A stretch of DNA of 64,000 nt, from positions 26,287 through 90,286 of the forward strand of contig NZ_JAAGPI010000035.1 in NCBI RefSeq assembly GCF_017104715.1, given 5' to 3'. The notes under the pieces are model-generated. The model had not been told where the DNA came from. It searched no databases and saw only the letters and a program-made list of their open reading frames with translations. The translations under genes and the position numbers were made by a program. Each line of letters begins with the position of its first letter. The stretch's first letter is position 1. This document shows positions 7,985-16,406 of the stretch, one piece after another. The stretch comes from Burkholderia sp. Ac-20365. Lineage in GTDB: Bacteria; Pseudomonadota; Gammaproteobacteria; Burkholderiales; Burkholderiaceae.

Positions 7985-8112
7985 GCGGGCGCAGGAAGGG
8001 CATGAGCCGGCGTTGACCGCGCGTGTTGCGCGGTTCGCGGCGCTTGTATGAAGTCGGCGGATCAGAACAACAGGGAGCGACAGCAAGTGACGTCAGTACG
8101 ACTCGCCGCGAC

Positions 8113-8772
8113 ATGCGCCGCGCAATGTACGCGGCATGCGCGGCTTACGCGGCTCGTGTGGCTCGTGTGGCAAACGCGGCGGAGCAGCGCGCGTTGAGCG
8201 AGCGCGATCCGGACGCGGAGCTGGTTGCGGGCGTCGGCAGGCAGGAGCCGGCTGCCGTGCGCACGCTCGTTGCGCGCAAGTTGCCGCGTCTGCTGGCGCT
8301 CGCCACGCGGATGCTGGGAGACCGTATGGAAGCGGAAGACGTCGCGCAGGAAGCGTTCATGCGCATCTGGAAGCAGGCGCCGCGCTGGCGCGAAGGCGAG
8401 GCGCGTTTCGATACGTGGCTGCATCGCGTGGCGCTGAATCTCTGCTACGACCGCTTGCGCGGGCACCGCGAGGAACCGGCCGATGAGTTGCCCGATGTGC
8501 TGCCCGACGACGCCGATCCAGCCGCCACGCCCGATGCGCAACTCGAAGCGCAGTCGCGCGACGCGCGCGTGCGTGCGGCGCTTGCCGCGTTGCCGGCGCG
8601 TCAGCGCGAGGCCCTCGTGCTGAACTACTACCAGGAACTGTCGAACATCGAGGCAGCCGCTTTGATGGGCATCACCGTCGATGCGCTCGAAAGCCTGCTG
8701 GCCCGCGCGCGCCGCAATCTGCGCGCGCAACTGGCGGGCGACGATCTTGCCGGAACGAGGACCAGGCGATGA
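8113..8772 (+). CDS. ECF-family RNA polymerase sigma factor
   Basis: A sigma-70-family ECF factor. Region 2 contains ATRMLGDRMEAEDVAQEAFMRIW and FDTWLHRVALNLCYDRLR (split here at its core: EDVAQEAFMRIWK), and region 4 contains LPARQREALVLNYYQELS and AAALMGITVDALESLLARAR. The start is uncertain: the frame is open to GTG 8023, the first ATG is 8113, and a TTG about 70 nt further with GGAG upstream would give the usual ~190-residue length. The first ~55 residues as annotated are Ala/Arg-rich and may be untranslated. The gene overlaps its downstream neighbour by 4 nt, so the two are translationally coupled. Confidence 0.85.
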   Translation: MRRAMYAACAAYAARVARVANAAEQRALSERDPDAELVAGVGRQEPAAVRTLVARKLPRLLALATRMLGDRMEAEDVAQEAFMRIWKQAPRWREGEARFDTWLHRVALNLCYDRLRGHREEPADELPDVLPDDADPAATPDAQLEAQSRDARVRAALAALPARQREALVLNYYQELSNIEAAALMGITVDALESLLARARRNLRAQLAGDDLAGTRTRR

Positions 8773-9221
8773 CACCAGAAAGATTTCGCGCAATCGTCGA
8801 TGCGTACGGTGCTGACGCGCGTCATTGGCCCGCAGCGGAGCGCGCGGACGCGAGCGCCTGGGCCGCACAGCATCGCGTCGAGGCGGACACGCTGCTCGCG
8901 CAGGCCGCGCAACTCGATGCATGGCTCGCGAGCGATCCCGTTGCCGCACCTGATTCCGCTTTCGTCGAACGCGTGGTTGCTTCGGCGCCGTCGCGTCGTC
9001 GGCGGCGCTGGCTGTCGTTCGCGCAGCCGGGCAACCGTTCGCGTCGCGCGGGCTTGTGGTGGTCGGGCGCGGCGTTCGCGGGCGTCGGGTTGATCGGCGG
9101 GTTGGCTGGCGCGTTTGCAGTGTCGTTTTTCCTTGTGACGGGCAGTCCGTCGCCGGGACCTGAGTCTTCGTATCTGACAACTGGATTTGGCGGCACGGCC
9201 GCAGACTGGAGTGGCGAATGA
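8769..9221 (+). CDS. Single-pass membrane protein, candidate anti-sigma factor
   Basis: A 150-residue protein with an N-terminal cytoplasmic helical part (TPERFRAIVDAYGADARHWP), a basic stretch (SRRRRRW) and one membrane helix at about residues 98-122 (WWSGAAFAGVGLIGG...), then a short periplasmic tail. It overlaps the sigma gene by 4 nt and the next gene by 4 nt. Position, topology and size fit an anti-sigma factor that holds the ECF factor at the membrane, but it lacks the ZAS zinc motif HxxxCxxC and I recognise no named domain. The functional call is an inference from context. Confidence 0.65.
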   Translation: MTPERFRAIVDAYGADARHWPAAERADASAWAAQHRVEADTLLAQAAQLDAWLASDPVAAPDSAFVERVVASAPSRRRRRWLSFAQPGNRSRRAGLWWSGAAFAGVGLIGGLAGAFAVSFFLVTGSPSPGPESSYLTTGFGGTAADWSGE

Positions 9222-9745
9222 GCGGACGTGCCTGGAAATTTCTGCTGGTGGGCTCGCTGGTGCTCAATGTGTTTTTGATCGGCGGCGTGGCGGGCGGCGC
9301 GTATCAGTGGTTTGCCGCGCATGGCCGCACGACGGCCACCGCCGCGCAGCCGCAGCCACGCGCGCTGCGGTTTGCGGCGGAAGAGTTGTCGGTGGAACGG
9401 CAGAGGCAGTTCGTCGATGCGTTGAAGGACGCGCGCCGCGAAGCGCGCGAGTACGCGCGCGAAGGACGCGACGACCGGCGCGAAGTGCTGCGCTTGCTGG
9501 CCGCGCCGCAACTGGACCGAACGGCGCTCGATCAGGCGCTGAACCGCACGCGCGAAGCCGATATCGCGCTGCGCTCGCGCGTCGAGCAGGGCGTTGCGGA
9601 TTTCGCAGCGACCTTGTCGCCCGAGGAACGCGTGAAGTTCGCGGAAGGCTTGCGCGAACGCGGGCAATGGCGGATCGCGCAGGCGCAGCAACAGCGGCAG
9701 CAGCAAAAGCAGCCAGCGCAGAACGATCAACCTGCCAGCGAATAA
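9218..9745 (+). CDS. Periplasmic CnrX/ZraP-like (heavy-metal sensor family) protein
   Basis: A 175-residue protein anchored by an N-terminal membrane helix (FLLVGSLVLNVFLIGGVAGGA), followed by a periplasmic helical hairpin (SVERQRQFVDALKDARREAR ... RREVLRLLAAPQLDRTAL ... TLSPEERVKFAEGL) typical of the metal-resistance/periplasmic sensor family, and a Q-rich tail. In CnrYXH-type systems such a protein senses metal and signals through an anti-sigma partner. Here the only histidine is residue 35 and there is no cysteine, so the usual His-rich metal site is missing. It overlaps the preceding membrane-protein gene by 4 nt. Confidence 0.75.
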   Translation: MSGRAWKFLLVGSLVLNVFLIGGVAGGAYQWFAAHGRTTATAAQPQPRALRFAAEELSVERQRQFVDALKDARREAREYAREGRDDRREVLRLLAAPQLDRTALDQALNRTREADIALRSRVEQGVADFAATLSPEERVKFAEGLRERGQWRIAQAQQQRQQQKQPAQNDQPASE

Positions 9746-9844
9746 CCCATCGCATTCGAAATAAAAAGAACAGCGACGGAAAAGCGTCTCACGCTCCGTT
9801 TAACGCATAACGAACCACACACGACAGGCGAGACAGGAGCGACC

Positions 9845-11335
9845 ATGGCCAATTCACCCGCTGCAATGACGGCGCCGCCGTTGAGCGCGGCCGCGATCGC
9901 GCTGAATCGTTTCGGGCTCGGTGCACGCTCCGACGAAGCGCCGCCGGCAAATCCGAAGCATTGGCTTGTCGCACAGTTCGACGCGTATCAGCCGATGCCC
10001 GCGGCATGGGCTGCACAGCCGTCGACGCTCGCCATTGCCGCCGAACTCGCTGACGAACGCCAGCAGGCAATGGCGAATGCCACTAACTCTGCGTCGAATC
10101 CGGCCTCAACCCCGGCGGCGAGCAGCAATCCCGACGACGCCCGCAAAGCCGCCCGCCAGGCCGCGAACAAGGCGGTGCGCATGGAATCGCGCGACACCTA
10201 TCGCTCAGCAGTGAACGCTCGTGTCGCAAGTGCACTGACGAGCCCCGCGCCGTTCGTCGAGCGGCTCGTGCACTTCTGGTCGAATCACTTCGCGGTGTCG
10301 ATCGATAAAGGCCCTGTCGCGCCGTTCGCCGGTGCGTTCGAAGCGGAAGCGATCCGCCCGCATGTGCTCGGCCGCTTCGAAGACATGCTGGTCGCCGTCG
10401 AACGTCATCCCGCGATGCAGCTTTTTCTCGACCAGACGCGCTCGGTCGGTCCCGACAGCATCGCCGCGATGCGCGCCGCGCAGCGCAATCCGAACCGCAA
10501 GCCGGGTCTCAACGAAAATCTCGCCCGCGAAATCATGGAACTGCACACGCTCGGCGTGCGCAGCGGCTACACGCAGGAAGACGTGACCGAATTTGCGCGC
10601 GCGATGACGGGCTGGAGTATTGCGGCGGGGCAAGGTCCGCAGCCCAACAATGCGCCGCCGGGCGCGTTCGTGTTCCGTCCACAGGTGCATGAGCCCGGCA
10701 CCCGGACCATCATGGGCCGCCGCTACGACCAGCCGGGCGAAGGGCAAACGCTGGCCGTGCTGCACGATCTGTCGACTTCGCCCGCGACGGCGACGCATAT
10801 CGCCACCAAGCTCGCGCGCCACTTCGTCGCGGACAATCCGCCGCCCGACGTCGTCGATCAACTGGCCACGGCGTTCATGCGCAGCCGCGGCGATCTGCCG
10901 ACGGTGTATCGCGCGCTGATCGACAGCGATGCCGCCTGGTCGTCCGTCGCCGTGAAGTTCAAGTCGCCGTGGGAGTGGACCATTTCGTCGATGCGCGGCC
11001 TCGGCATGCGCGAGCTGACCGGCAACGCGGGCAACGCCGTGCAGATGGCGCCCGTGCTCACGCAACTCGGCCAGCAGGTGTGGCGGCCGGGCTCGCCCGC
11101 CGGTTACGACGATATCGCCGCAAGCTGGGCCGCGCCCGATGCGCTCGTGCGGCGCGTCGAGATCGCGCAGCGCTTCGCGGCGCGCGTCGGCGACCGGCTC
11201 GATGCGCGCTCGCTCGGTCAGACATTGACGGCAGGCTCGCTGAGCGAGCCGACGCAGCTTGCCGTGTCGCGTGCCGAAAGCGCATCGACGGCGCTCGCGC
11301 TGCTGCTCGTGTCGCCCGATTTCCAACGGAGATGA
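9845..11335 (+). CDS. DUF1800 family protein
   Basis: A 496-residue DUF1800 protein. Recognisable are AIALNRFGLGAR at the N-terminus, the FVERLVHFWSNHFAVSIDKG block, NENLAREIMELHTLGVRSGY and TEFARAMTGW in the centre, and KFKSPWEWTISSMRGLG near the end. No signal peptide is visible. DUF1800 and DUF1501 genes are regularly found as pairs, and here the DUF1501 gene follows with an overlap/close junction. Function is not established. It starts 99 nt after the CnrX-like gene, so it may be a target of the sigma factor. Confidence 0.88.
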   Translation: MANSPAAMTAPPLSAAAIALNRFGLGARSDEAPPANPKHWLVAQFDAYQPMPAAWAAQPSTLAIAAELADERQQAMANATNSASNPASTPAASSNPDDARKAARQAANKAVRMESRDTYRSAVNARVASALTSPAPFVERLVHFWSNHFAVSIDKGPVAPFAGAFEAEAIRPHVLGRFEDMLVAVERHPAMQLFLDQTRSVGPDSIAAMRAAQRNPNRKPGLNENLAREIMELHTLGVRSGYTQEDVTEFARAMTGWSIAAGQGPQPNNAPPGAFVFRPQVHEPGTRTIMGRRYDQPGEGQTLAVLHDLSTSPATATHIATKLARHFVADNPPPDVVDQLATAFMRSRGDLPTVYRALIDSDAAWSSVAVKFKSPWEWTISSMRGLGMRELTGNAGNAVQMAPVLTQLGQQVWRPGSPAGYDDIAASWAAPDALVRRVEIAQRFAARVGDRLDARSLGQTLTAGSLSEPTQLAVSRAESASTALALLLVSPDFQRR

Positions 11336-11337
11336 CC

Positions 11338-12498
11338 ATGCTCACTCGCCGCACCTTCATGCGCGTCGCCGCTGCCGGCGCGGGCGCGATGCTCGTTGCG
11401 CCGCAGATGGTGTTCGCGCGCGCCGCGACCGACCGCCGTTTCATATTCGTGATCCAGCGCGGCGCCGCCGACGGCCTGAACATCGTCGTGCCGTACGCAG
11501 ACCCTGCTTATGCGACGTTGCGCGGCGCGCTTGCTGTCGATACATCGGCCGCCACGAAACTCGACGGTACGTTCGCGCTGCATCCGTCGCTCGTGCAGAT
11601 CGGGCAGATGTATGCGCAGCGCGAGGCGCTGTTCGTGCATGCCATCGCGTCGCCGTATCGCGACCGCTCGCATTTCGACGGACAGAACGTGCTCGAGACG
11701 GGCGGGACGTCGGCGTATCAGGTGAAGGACGGCTGGCTCAATCGGCTGGTCGGCATGATGCCGGGCGCAGCGTCCACCACGCACGAGAACGCGATCGCGT
11801 TTGCACCGACCGTGCCGATGGCGTTGCGCGGGTCCGCGAATGTGGCTTCGTATGCGCCTTCTGGTTTGCCTCAGGCGCCTGACGATCTGCTCGCGCGCGT
11901 CTCGCAACTCTACGAGCAGGACGCGCAGTTACGTCCGCTATGGGAATCGGCGATGGCGGCGCGCGGTCTCGCGGGCGACGCGGGCGCGCGCCAGGACCCG
12001 GCGAGTCTCGGCAAGCTCGCGGCCGGTTTTCTTTCGCGCGACGACGGGCCGCGCATCGCGATGATCGAGACGGGTGGCTGGGACACGCATAGCGCGCAGA
12101 TGCCGCGCCTCGCCGCGCAGCTCAAGGCACTCGACACGATGCTGGCCGCGTTGCGCGACGGGCTCGGCCCGGCGTGGAGCAAGACGACGGTGCTGGTTGC
12201 AACCGAGTTCGGACGCACGGCGGCGGCGAACGGCACGGGCGGCACGGACCACGGCACGGCATCCGCGGCGATGGTGATTGGCGGCGCGGTGGCGGGTGGG
12301 CGCGTGGTCGCCGACTGGCCGGGCTTGCGGCAAAGCGATCTGTATCAGGCGCGCGACCTCAAGCCGACGGCTTCGCTCGATGCGCTGATTACGGGCGTCG
12401 CGAGCGAAAGCCTCGGGCTCGATCCGCATCGCACGTCGCGCACGCTGTTCGCACAGGCGGGCAATGCGCCGCCGATGACAGGGCTGATTCGCGCGTAG
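11338..12498 (+). CDS. DUF1501 family exported protein (Tat substrate)
   Basis: A 386-residue DUF1501 protein of the sulfatase/alkaline-phosphatase-like fold. The N-terminus LTRRTFMRVAAAGAGAMLV is a twin-arginine signal; then RRFIFVIQRGAADGLNIVVPY, a GGWDTHSAQ motif in the middle and VLVATEFGRTAAANGTGGTDHG, the hallmark metal-site-like segment. GGAG lies 7-10 nt before ATG 11338; an ATG at 11332 overlapping the previous stop is too close to it. Paired with the DUF1800 gene. Enzymatic role unknown. Confidence 0.88.
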   Translation: MLTRRTFMRVAAAGAGAMLVAPQMVFARAATDRRFIFVIQRGAADGLNIVVPYADPAYATLRGALAVDTSAATKLDGTFALHPSLVQIGQMYAQREALFVHAIASPYRDRSHFDGQNVLETGGTSAYQVKDGWLNRLVGMMPGAASTTHENAIAFAPTVPMALRGSANVASYAPSGLPQAPDDLLARVSQLYEQDAQLRPLWESAMAARGLAGDAGARQDPASLGKLAAGFLSRDDGPRIAMIETGGWDTHSAQMPRLAAQLKALDTMLAALRDGLGPAWSKTTVLVATEFGRTAAANGTGGTDHGTASAAMVIGGAVAGGRVVADWPGLRQSDLYQARDLKPTASLDALITGVASESLGLDPHRTSRTLFAQAGNAPPMTGLIRA

Positions 12499-12558
12499 GC
12501 CGCGCGGGCCGGTTCAGATTCAACTAACAAGCTGAAGCCAACAGGGAGAGAACTTCAA

Positions 12559-12792
12559 ATGATCGTATGCAATCTGCAATTGACGAAACTTCGCACGTTG
12601 CTCGCGGGCGCGCTTTGCGCGTCCACGCTGTCCGCCTGCTATGTCGTCGAGCCAGGACGGCCGCCGCAACCGGCGCCCGTTGCCGAAGTGATCGGTGCGC
12701 CGCCTGCGCCTGGATACCGGTGGGTGAAGGGTCACTACCGGTGGGAGGCCAATCACTGGCAATGGGTACCGGGCCACTGGCGGGCAGTTTGA
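12559..12792 (+). CDS. WxxGxW-repeat lipoprotein
   Basis: A 77-residue lipoprotein: signal segment LLAGALCASTLSAC with lipobox Cys27, then a proline-rich spacer and two to three repeat units (GYRWVKGHYRWEANHW, QWVPGHWRAV). It belongs to the same YxWxxGxW family as the protein at 7552-7854 and sits at the other end of the sigma/DUF1800/DUF1501 block. GGGAGAG lies about 10 nt before the start. Function unknown. Confidence 0.8.
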   Translation: MIVCNLQLTKLRTLLAGALCASTLSACYVVEPGRPPQPAPVAEVIGAPPAPGYRWVKGHYRWEANHWQWVPGHWRAV

Positions 12793-12940
12793 GCCGACCG
12801 AAGCGCGTCTGATCCGGCTCGAAAAAATAATCGGTTGCGCGTGTCGATCTGAAGATGGCTTACTCGTCATAGTGATGAAGACTCGCTGATCGGGCGAAAC
12901 TTCGTCACTCATGGACCTCTTCACATCAGGAGACACGATC

Positions 12941-13426
12941 ATGTCCACGCCAGCCGTCAAGCCCATCCCCGAAGGGATGCACACGTTGACACCGCACATC
13001 ATCGTCGCGGGCGCGGCCGAAGCAATCGATTTCTACAAGAAAGCATTCAATGCAGTCGAGCAGGTGCGCCTGCCCGGCCCCGGCGGCAAGATCATGCACG
13101 CGTCGCTGAAAATCGGCGATTCGACGCTGATGCTCGTCGATGAAATGCCCGATTGCGGCAATGGCGCGTCGTACGGGCCGAAGGCATTGAAGGGCACGCC
13201 CATCGTGCTGCATCTCTACGTCAACGACGCCGACGCCACCATCGCGCAAGCGGCGGCAGCGGGCGCGAAGGTGATCATGCCCGCCACCGATATGTTCTGG
13301 GGCGACCGTTACGGCCAGGTCGAAGATCCGTTCGGCCACCGCTGGTCCGTCGCGACGCACAAGCGCGACGTCACGCCCGAAGAAATGAAGTCCGCCATGG
13401 AACAGATGGCGCAAGGCCGTCAATAA
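12941..13426 (+). CDS. VOC-family PhnB-like protein
   Basis: A 161-residue glyoxalase/PhnB-type VOC protein. It has LTPHIIVAGAAEAIDFYKKAF in the first module (core AIDFYKKAF), IMHASLKIGDSTLMLVDE, LHLYVNDADATIAQAAAAGA, and the classic FWGDRYGQVEDPFGHRWS at the C-terminal metal-binding strand. It begins at ATG 12941 with AGGAGA 9 nt upstream. A second, distantly related VOC gene follows after 65 nt. The substrate is unknown; members are annotated as glyoxalase or bleomycin-resistance-like by fold only. Confidence 0.87.
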   Translation: MSTPAVKPIPEGMHTLTPHIIVAGAAEAIDFYKKAFNAVEQVRLPGPGGKIMHASLKIGDSTLMLVDEMPDCGNGASYGPKALKGTPIVLHLYVNDADATIAQAAAAGAKVIMPATDMFWGDRYGQVEDPFGHRWSVATHKRDVTPEEMKSAMEQMAQGRQ

Positions 13427-13491
13427 CGGCTGCCGTCGGCGCGCGGCTGCGAAGCCCGCGCTGCCGCGCGCCAGAATGCCAAGGAGATGGG

Positions 13492-13968
13492 ATGGACAAG
13501 ATTACGACATGCCTGTGGTTCGACGGCAATGCGGAGGAAGCCGTCCGGTTCTACACGGGCATTTTCCCGAATTCGAGCATCGGCGACATCACGCATTACG
13601 GCGATGCCGTGCCGGGTAAGGCGGGCGAAGTGCTGACCATTACGTTTCACCTGGAAGGCCGCGAATACGTCGCGCTGAACGGCGGTCCGCAGTACACGTT
13701 TTCTCCGGCGATCTCGATGTTCGTTAAATGCGAAACGCAAGAGGAAGTGGACACGTATTGGGACAAACTGCTCGAAGGCGGCGGCAAGCCCGTGCAATGC
13801 GGCTGGCTCACGGACCGCTTTGGCCTGTCCTGGCAGATCGTGCCGACCGCGATGATGAAGTTCCTCACCGACAAGGATCAGGTCAAGGTACAACGCGCGA
13901 TGCGCGCAATGATGCAAATGGTGAAGCTAGACCTGAAAGTGCTCGAAGCGGCTTTCAACGGGGAGTGA
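13492..13968 (+). CDS. VOC-family 3-demethylubiquinone-methyltransferase-like protein
   Basis: A 158-residue PhnB-type VOC protein of the group once annotated as 3-demethylubiquinone-9 3-methyltransferase: KITTCLWFDGNAEEAVRFYT at the start, SISMFVKCETQEEVDTYWDKL-like central block, and GWLTDRFGLSWQIVPT. Despite the old name no SAM-binding motif is present, so methyltransferase activity is unlikely. AAGGAG lies 6-11 nt before ATG 13492. Probably cotranscribed with the VOC gene upstream. Confidence 0.86.
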   Translation: MDKITTCLWFDGNAEEAVRFYTGIFPNSSIGDITHYGDAVPGKAGEVLTITFHLEGREYVALNGGPQYTFSPAISMFVKCETQEEVDTYWDKLLEGGGKPVQCGWLTDRFGLSWQIVPTAMMKFLTDKDQVKVQRAMRAMMQMVKLDLKVLEAAFNGE

Positions 13969-14074
13969 TGTTGCCGGGTTTTGCGCGCGCTCGTTTGAAG
14001 CGGGTTGGGCGCGGCGCGCGCATCTGCGATCATCTGCGCTTTCCTCTTCGCCGGTCTTGTGCCGGATATGCGCG

Positions 14075-14599
14075 ATGAATCTTTCCGCCTGTGAGTTCGA
14101 AACCGATCGTCTGATCTTGCGTCCGCATGTCCTCGAGGATTTCGAGGAAAGCTACGCGTTGTGGTCCGATGAGACTGTCACGCGGTTTATCGGCGGCAAG
14201 CCTTTTAGTCGTGAGGAAGTCTGGTCGCGCCTGCTGCGTTATGCCGGGCATTGGGCCATGCTCGGTTACGGCTATTGGGTGATCCGCGAGAAAAGCAGCG
14301 GCCGCTTTGTCGGCGAGATCGGTTTCGCGGACTATCAGCGCGAAATCGAGCCGCCGCTAGGCGCGCCCGAAATCGGCTGGGCGCTGATGCCGGCGATGCA
14401 CGGCATCGGCTACGCGACGCAAGCCGTGCGCGGCGCGCTCGCATGGGCCGATGCGAAGTGGCCGCACGGCGACACCGTCTGCATCATCGCGCCCGACAAC
14501 GTGGCGTCGCGCCGCGTCGCGGCGAAGTGCGGCTACGTCGAGGAGCGGCAGGCGACGTATAAGGGGCACGCGACCGGGGTGTTTCTCCGGTCGGTCTGA
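14075..14599 (+). CDS. GNAT acetyltransferase (RimJ/RimL type)
   Basis: A 174-residue N-acetyltransferase: FETDRLILRPHVLEDFEE at the N-terminus, FVGEIGFADYQREIEPP, and the acetyl-CoA region IGWALMPAMHGIGYATQAVR (motif A, GIGYAT). This subgroup acetylates protein N-termini, ribosomal proteins or small molecules; the substrate is not predictable. ATG 14075 is favoured by homology, but no good ribosome binding site precedes it, so the start is moderately certain. Confidence 0.85.
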   Translation: MNLSACEFETDRLILRPHVLEDFEESYALWSDETVTRFIGGKPFSREEVWSRLLRYAGHWAMLGYGYWVIREKSSGRFVGEIGFADYQREIEPPLGAPEIGWALMPAMHGIGYATQAVRGALAWADAKWPHGDTVCIIAPDNVASRRVAAKCGYVEERQATYKGHATGVFLRSV

Positions 14600-14727
14600 G
14601 CGGTTTTCAGTCTTTTCCTGCCCGTCCTATATCTTCCGGCCGAATTGTCCGAGACCCCCGCCGATGCGACATTTGTCACGCGAATGCATCGGTCATTTGA
14701 ACCACCCAATCGCACGTAGATACAGCG

Positions 14728-14756
14728 TTGACACATCAACCCGCGCCGCGTAGCAT
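14728..14756 (+). promoter_or_regulatory. Sigma-70-type promoter of the mazEF-like operon
   Basis: TTGACA at 14728-14733, a 17-nt spacer and TAGCAT at 14751-14756 form a good -35/-10 pair. The predicted start point near 14763 falls in the palindrome listed next, and the first gene starts 58 nt further on. Confidence 0.7.
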
Positions 14757-14760
14757 CAAG

Positions 14761-14779
14761 GTATCTACATCGTAGATAC
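14761..14779. promoter_or_regulatory. Palindromic operator candidate for MazE/MazEF autoregulation
   Basis: GTATCTAC (14761-14768) and GTAGATAC (14772-14779) form a perfect 8-bp inverted repeat with a 3-nt centre. A third copy of GTAGATAC lies at 14716-14723, just upstream of the -35 element. The palindrome covers the predicted transcription start, which fits autorepression by the antitoxin or toxin-antitoxin complex. Confidence 0.65.
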
Positions 14780-14820
14780 GCGGCGCTTCTGCTCTCTTGC
14801 AGAGCTTCAAGGAGGCAATC

Positions 14821-15126
14821 GTGTATCTGGATCTTTCGAGCGAAGGTGGGGCTATGGCTATTCAGACAATCAAGCGGTGGGGCAACAGTCTTGCGGTGCG
14901 TATTCCGGCAAGCCTGGCTGACGAACTTCACCTGCGCGAAGATCAGGAAGTCGACATGGTGGTGGCAGACGGTGCGCTCGTCGCGACGCCGGCCATCAGG
15001 ACGTTCAATTGGGACGAGTATCGCGAGCAACTCGCGGCGCGTCCGGAAGACGTGCATCCGACCATCGATCGTGGCGCGGCAGTGGGTTCGGAACTCGCCG
15101 ACCCAACCGGCCAGGACGACTGGTAA
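14821..15126 (+). CDS. mazE: MazE/AbrB-type antitoxin
   Basis: An AbrB-fold antitoxin: IKRWGNSLAVRIPASLADEL is the DNA-binding swapped-hairpin barrel, and the C-terminal half (FNWDEYREQLAARPED) is the acidic toxin-neutralising tail. GTG 14821 is chosen because AAGGAGG at 14809-14815 is an almost perfect Shine-Dalgarno; the domain itself begins at ATG 14854, a possible alternative start (90 residues). The toxin gene follows after 8 nt. DNA binding to the palindromes upstream would give autoregulation. The symbol is given at family level. Confidence 0.85.
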   Translation: MYLDLSSEGGAMAIQTIKRWGNSLAVRIPASLADELHLREDQEVDMVVADGALVATPAIRTFNWDEYREQLAARPEDVHPTIDRGAAVGSELADPTGQDDW

Positions 15127-15134
15127 GGAGCAAC

Positions 15135-15479
15135 ATGAAAAACGGCGTTCCCGAGATCGGCGATGTAATGTGGATCAGGCTTGAGCCCGTGGTTGGGCAC
15201 GAGCAGGGCGGCAGGTATCCCCGGCCCGTGATCGTGCTCTCTCACGAAGCGCACAACGGCCCGACAAATCGCATCGTCGCCGTGCCATGCACGACCAGGA
15301 TTCGCGGGCTGGCCACGGAAATTCCCGTGTCTACGTTACCCAAACCGTGCGTCGCGCTGATCGACCAGATCACGACGCTCGACTGGGTTGCGCGGCAAGG
15401 CGAATTCAGAGAAGAGCGGATCGCCCAGCCAGAACTGGATGCGATCCGCCGCAGTTTGAAAGCATTCCTGATGATGTAA
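15135..15479 (+). CDS. mazF: MazF/PemK-type endoribonuclease toxin
   Basis: A 114-residue type II toxin of the MazF/PemK fold. GGRYPRPVIVLSHEAHN carries the conserved Arg30, and VPCTTRIRG the conserved Thr53/Thr54 of the active site. Such toxins cut mRNA at short motifs and are held inactive by the antitoxin. AAGGAG lies 5-10 nt before ATG 15135, and the gene directly follows the antitoxin gene. Full length with both catalytic positions present, so it looks functional. Cleavage specificity is unknown. Confidence 0.87.
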   Translation: MKNGVPEIGDVMWIRLEPVVGHEQGGRYPRPVIVLSHEAHNGPTNRIVAVPCTTRIRGLATEIPVSTLPKPCVALIDQITTLDWVARQGEFREERIAQPELDAIRRSLKAFLMM

Positions 15480-15491
15480 GCGCTCGGCGCG

Positions 15492-16211
15492 TCAAGCGCG
15501 CTGCGCGCCGATGCACGCCTGCAACGTCTTCCGCTGCTTGCCTTGCGCATCGAAATTTCCTTCATCGAGCCATTGCGTGAAGCCCGCGCGCAGCGCCGGC
15601 CATTCGCTATCGATGATCGAGAACCACGCGGTGTCGCGATTTCGGCCCTTGTACGTCACGGCCTGGCGGAAGATGCCTTCGAACGTGAAGCCGAAGCGGG
15701 CCGCCGCCGCGCGCGACGGCGCGTTCAGCGAATCGCATTTCCATTCGAAACGCCGGTAGCCAAGCTCGTCGAACACGCGTTGCATCAGCAGGAAAATGCT
15801 TTCGGTCGCCATGCGCGTTTTCTGCAGCCGCTGCGAGAACACGACGAAACCGACTTCGATCACGCCGTTCGCCTTGTCGATGCGCATCAGCGAGAGCGTG
15901 CCGACGGCCTTGCCCGTCGCCAGATCGACAACGGTGTGGTGCAGCGGATCAGGCGAGGCAGCGCACGACGCGAGGAAGTCGCGATACGCATCGCGCGTTG
16001 CGAACGGGCCGACGGACAGGTACGTCCAGTCGCGGCCATCGGCCGCGGCGCTGTACGCCTCATACAGCTCGTCCGCGTGGCGCTCCACGTTCACCCGTTC
16101 CAGCCGGCAGTAGCGGCCGGTCATGGGTTGATCGCCCGGCGCCCTGGCGGGTTGCCACTGCGGCATGGGTTCGCCGATCGCCTGGCCGTATTCGTTGACT
16201 CGTTGCACCAC
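15492..16211 (-). CDS. GNAT acetyltransferase (RimJ/RimL-like, ~239 residues)
   Basis: A GNAT protein of the type found in yeast and bacteria as a 220-240-residue RimL-like protein: MPQWQPARAP, YCRLERVNVERHADELYEAY, GTLSLMRIDKANGVIEVGFV, then MATESIFLLMQRVFDELGYR and the C-terminal RFGFTFEGIFRQA. GTG 16211 is chosen, preceded by GGGAG 7 nt upstream; the open frame continues several hundred codons 5', but that part is antisense to the DUF2252 gene and has no homology character. Substrate unknown. Confidence 0.83.
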   Translation of the reverse strand: MVQRVNEYGQAIGEPMPQWQPARAPGDQPMTGRYCRLERVNVERHADELYEAYSAAADGRDWTYLSVGPFATRDAYRDFLASCAASPDPLHHTVVDLATGKAVGTLSLMRIDKANGVIEVGFVVFSQRLQKTRMATESIFLLMQRVFDELGYRRFEWKCDSLNAPSRAAAARFGFTFEGIFRQAVTYKGRNRDTAWFSIIDSEWPALRAGFTQWLDEGNFDAQGKQRKTLQACIGAQRA

Positions 16212-16406
16212 GTGATTCTCCCGTCGCTCGTGCTGTTTGAAGTATGCCAAGCGGCCACGATACGGCAAACGCAGTGCAGCAGTAAGAACCAGGCGCCTGC
16301 TATTCGATGGAGCCAGCGTCGTTGGCGCATCGATAGCGAACGTTTGGAACTGAAAGGCTGTCGATACAGAATGATCCTGATCGCTCCCCATCCTTGAGAG
16401 GTTCGC

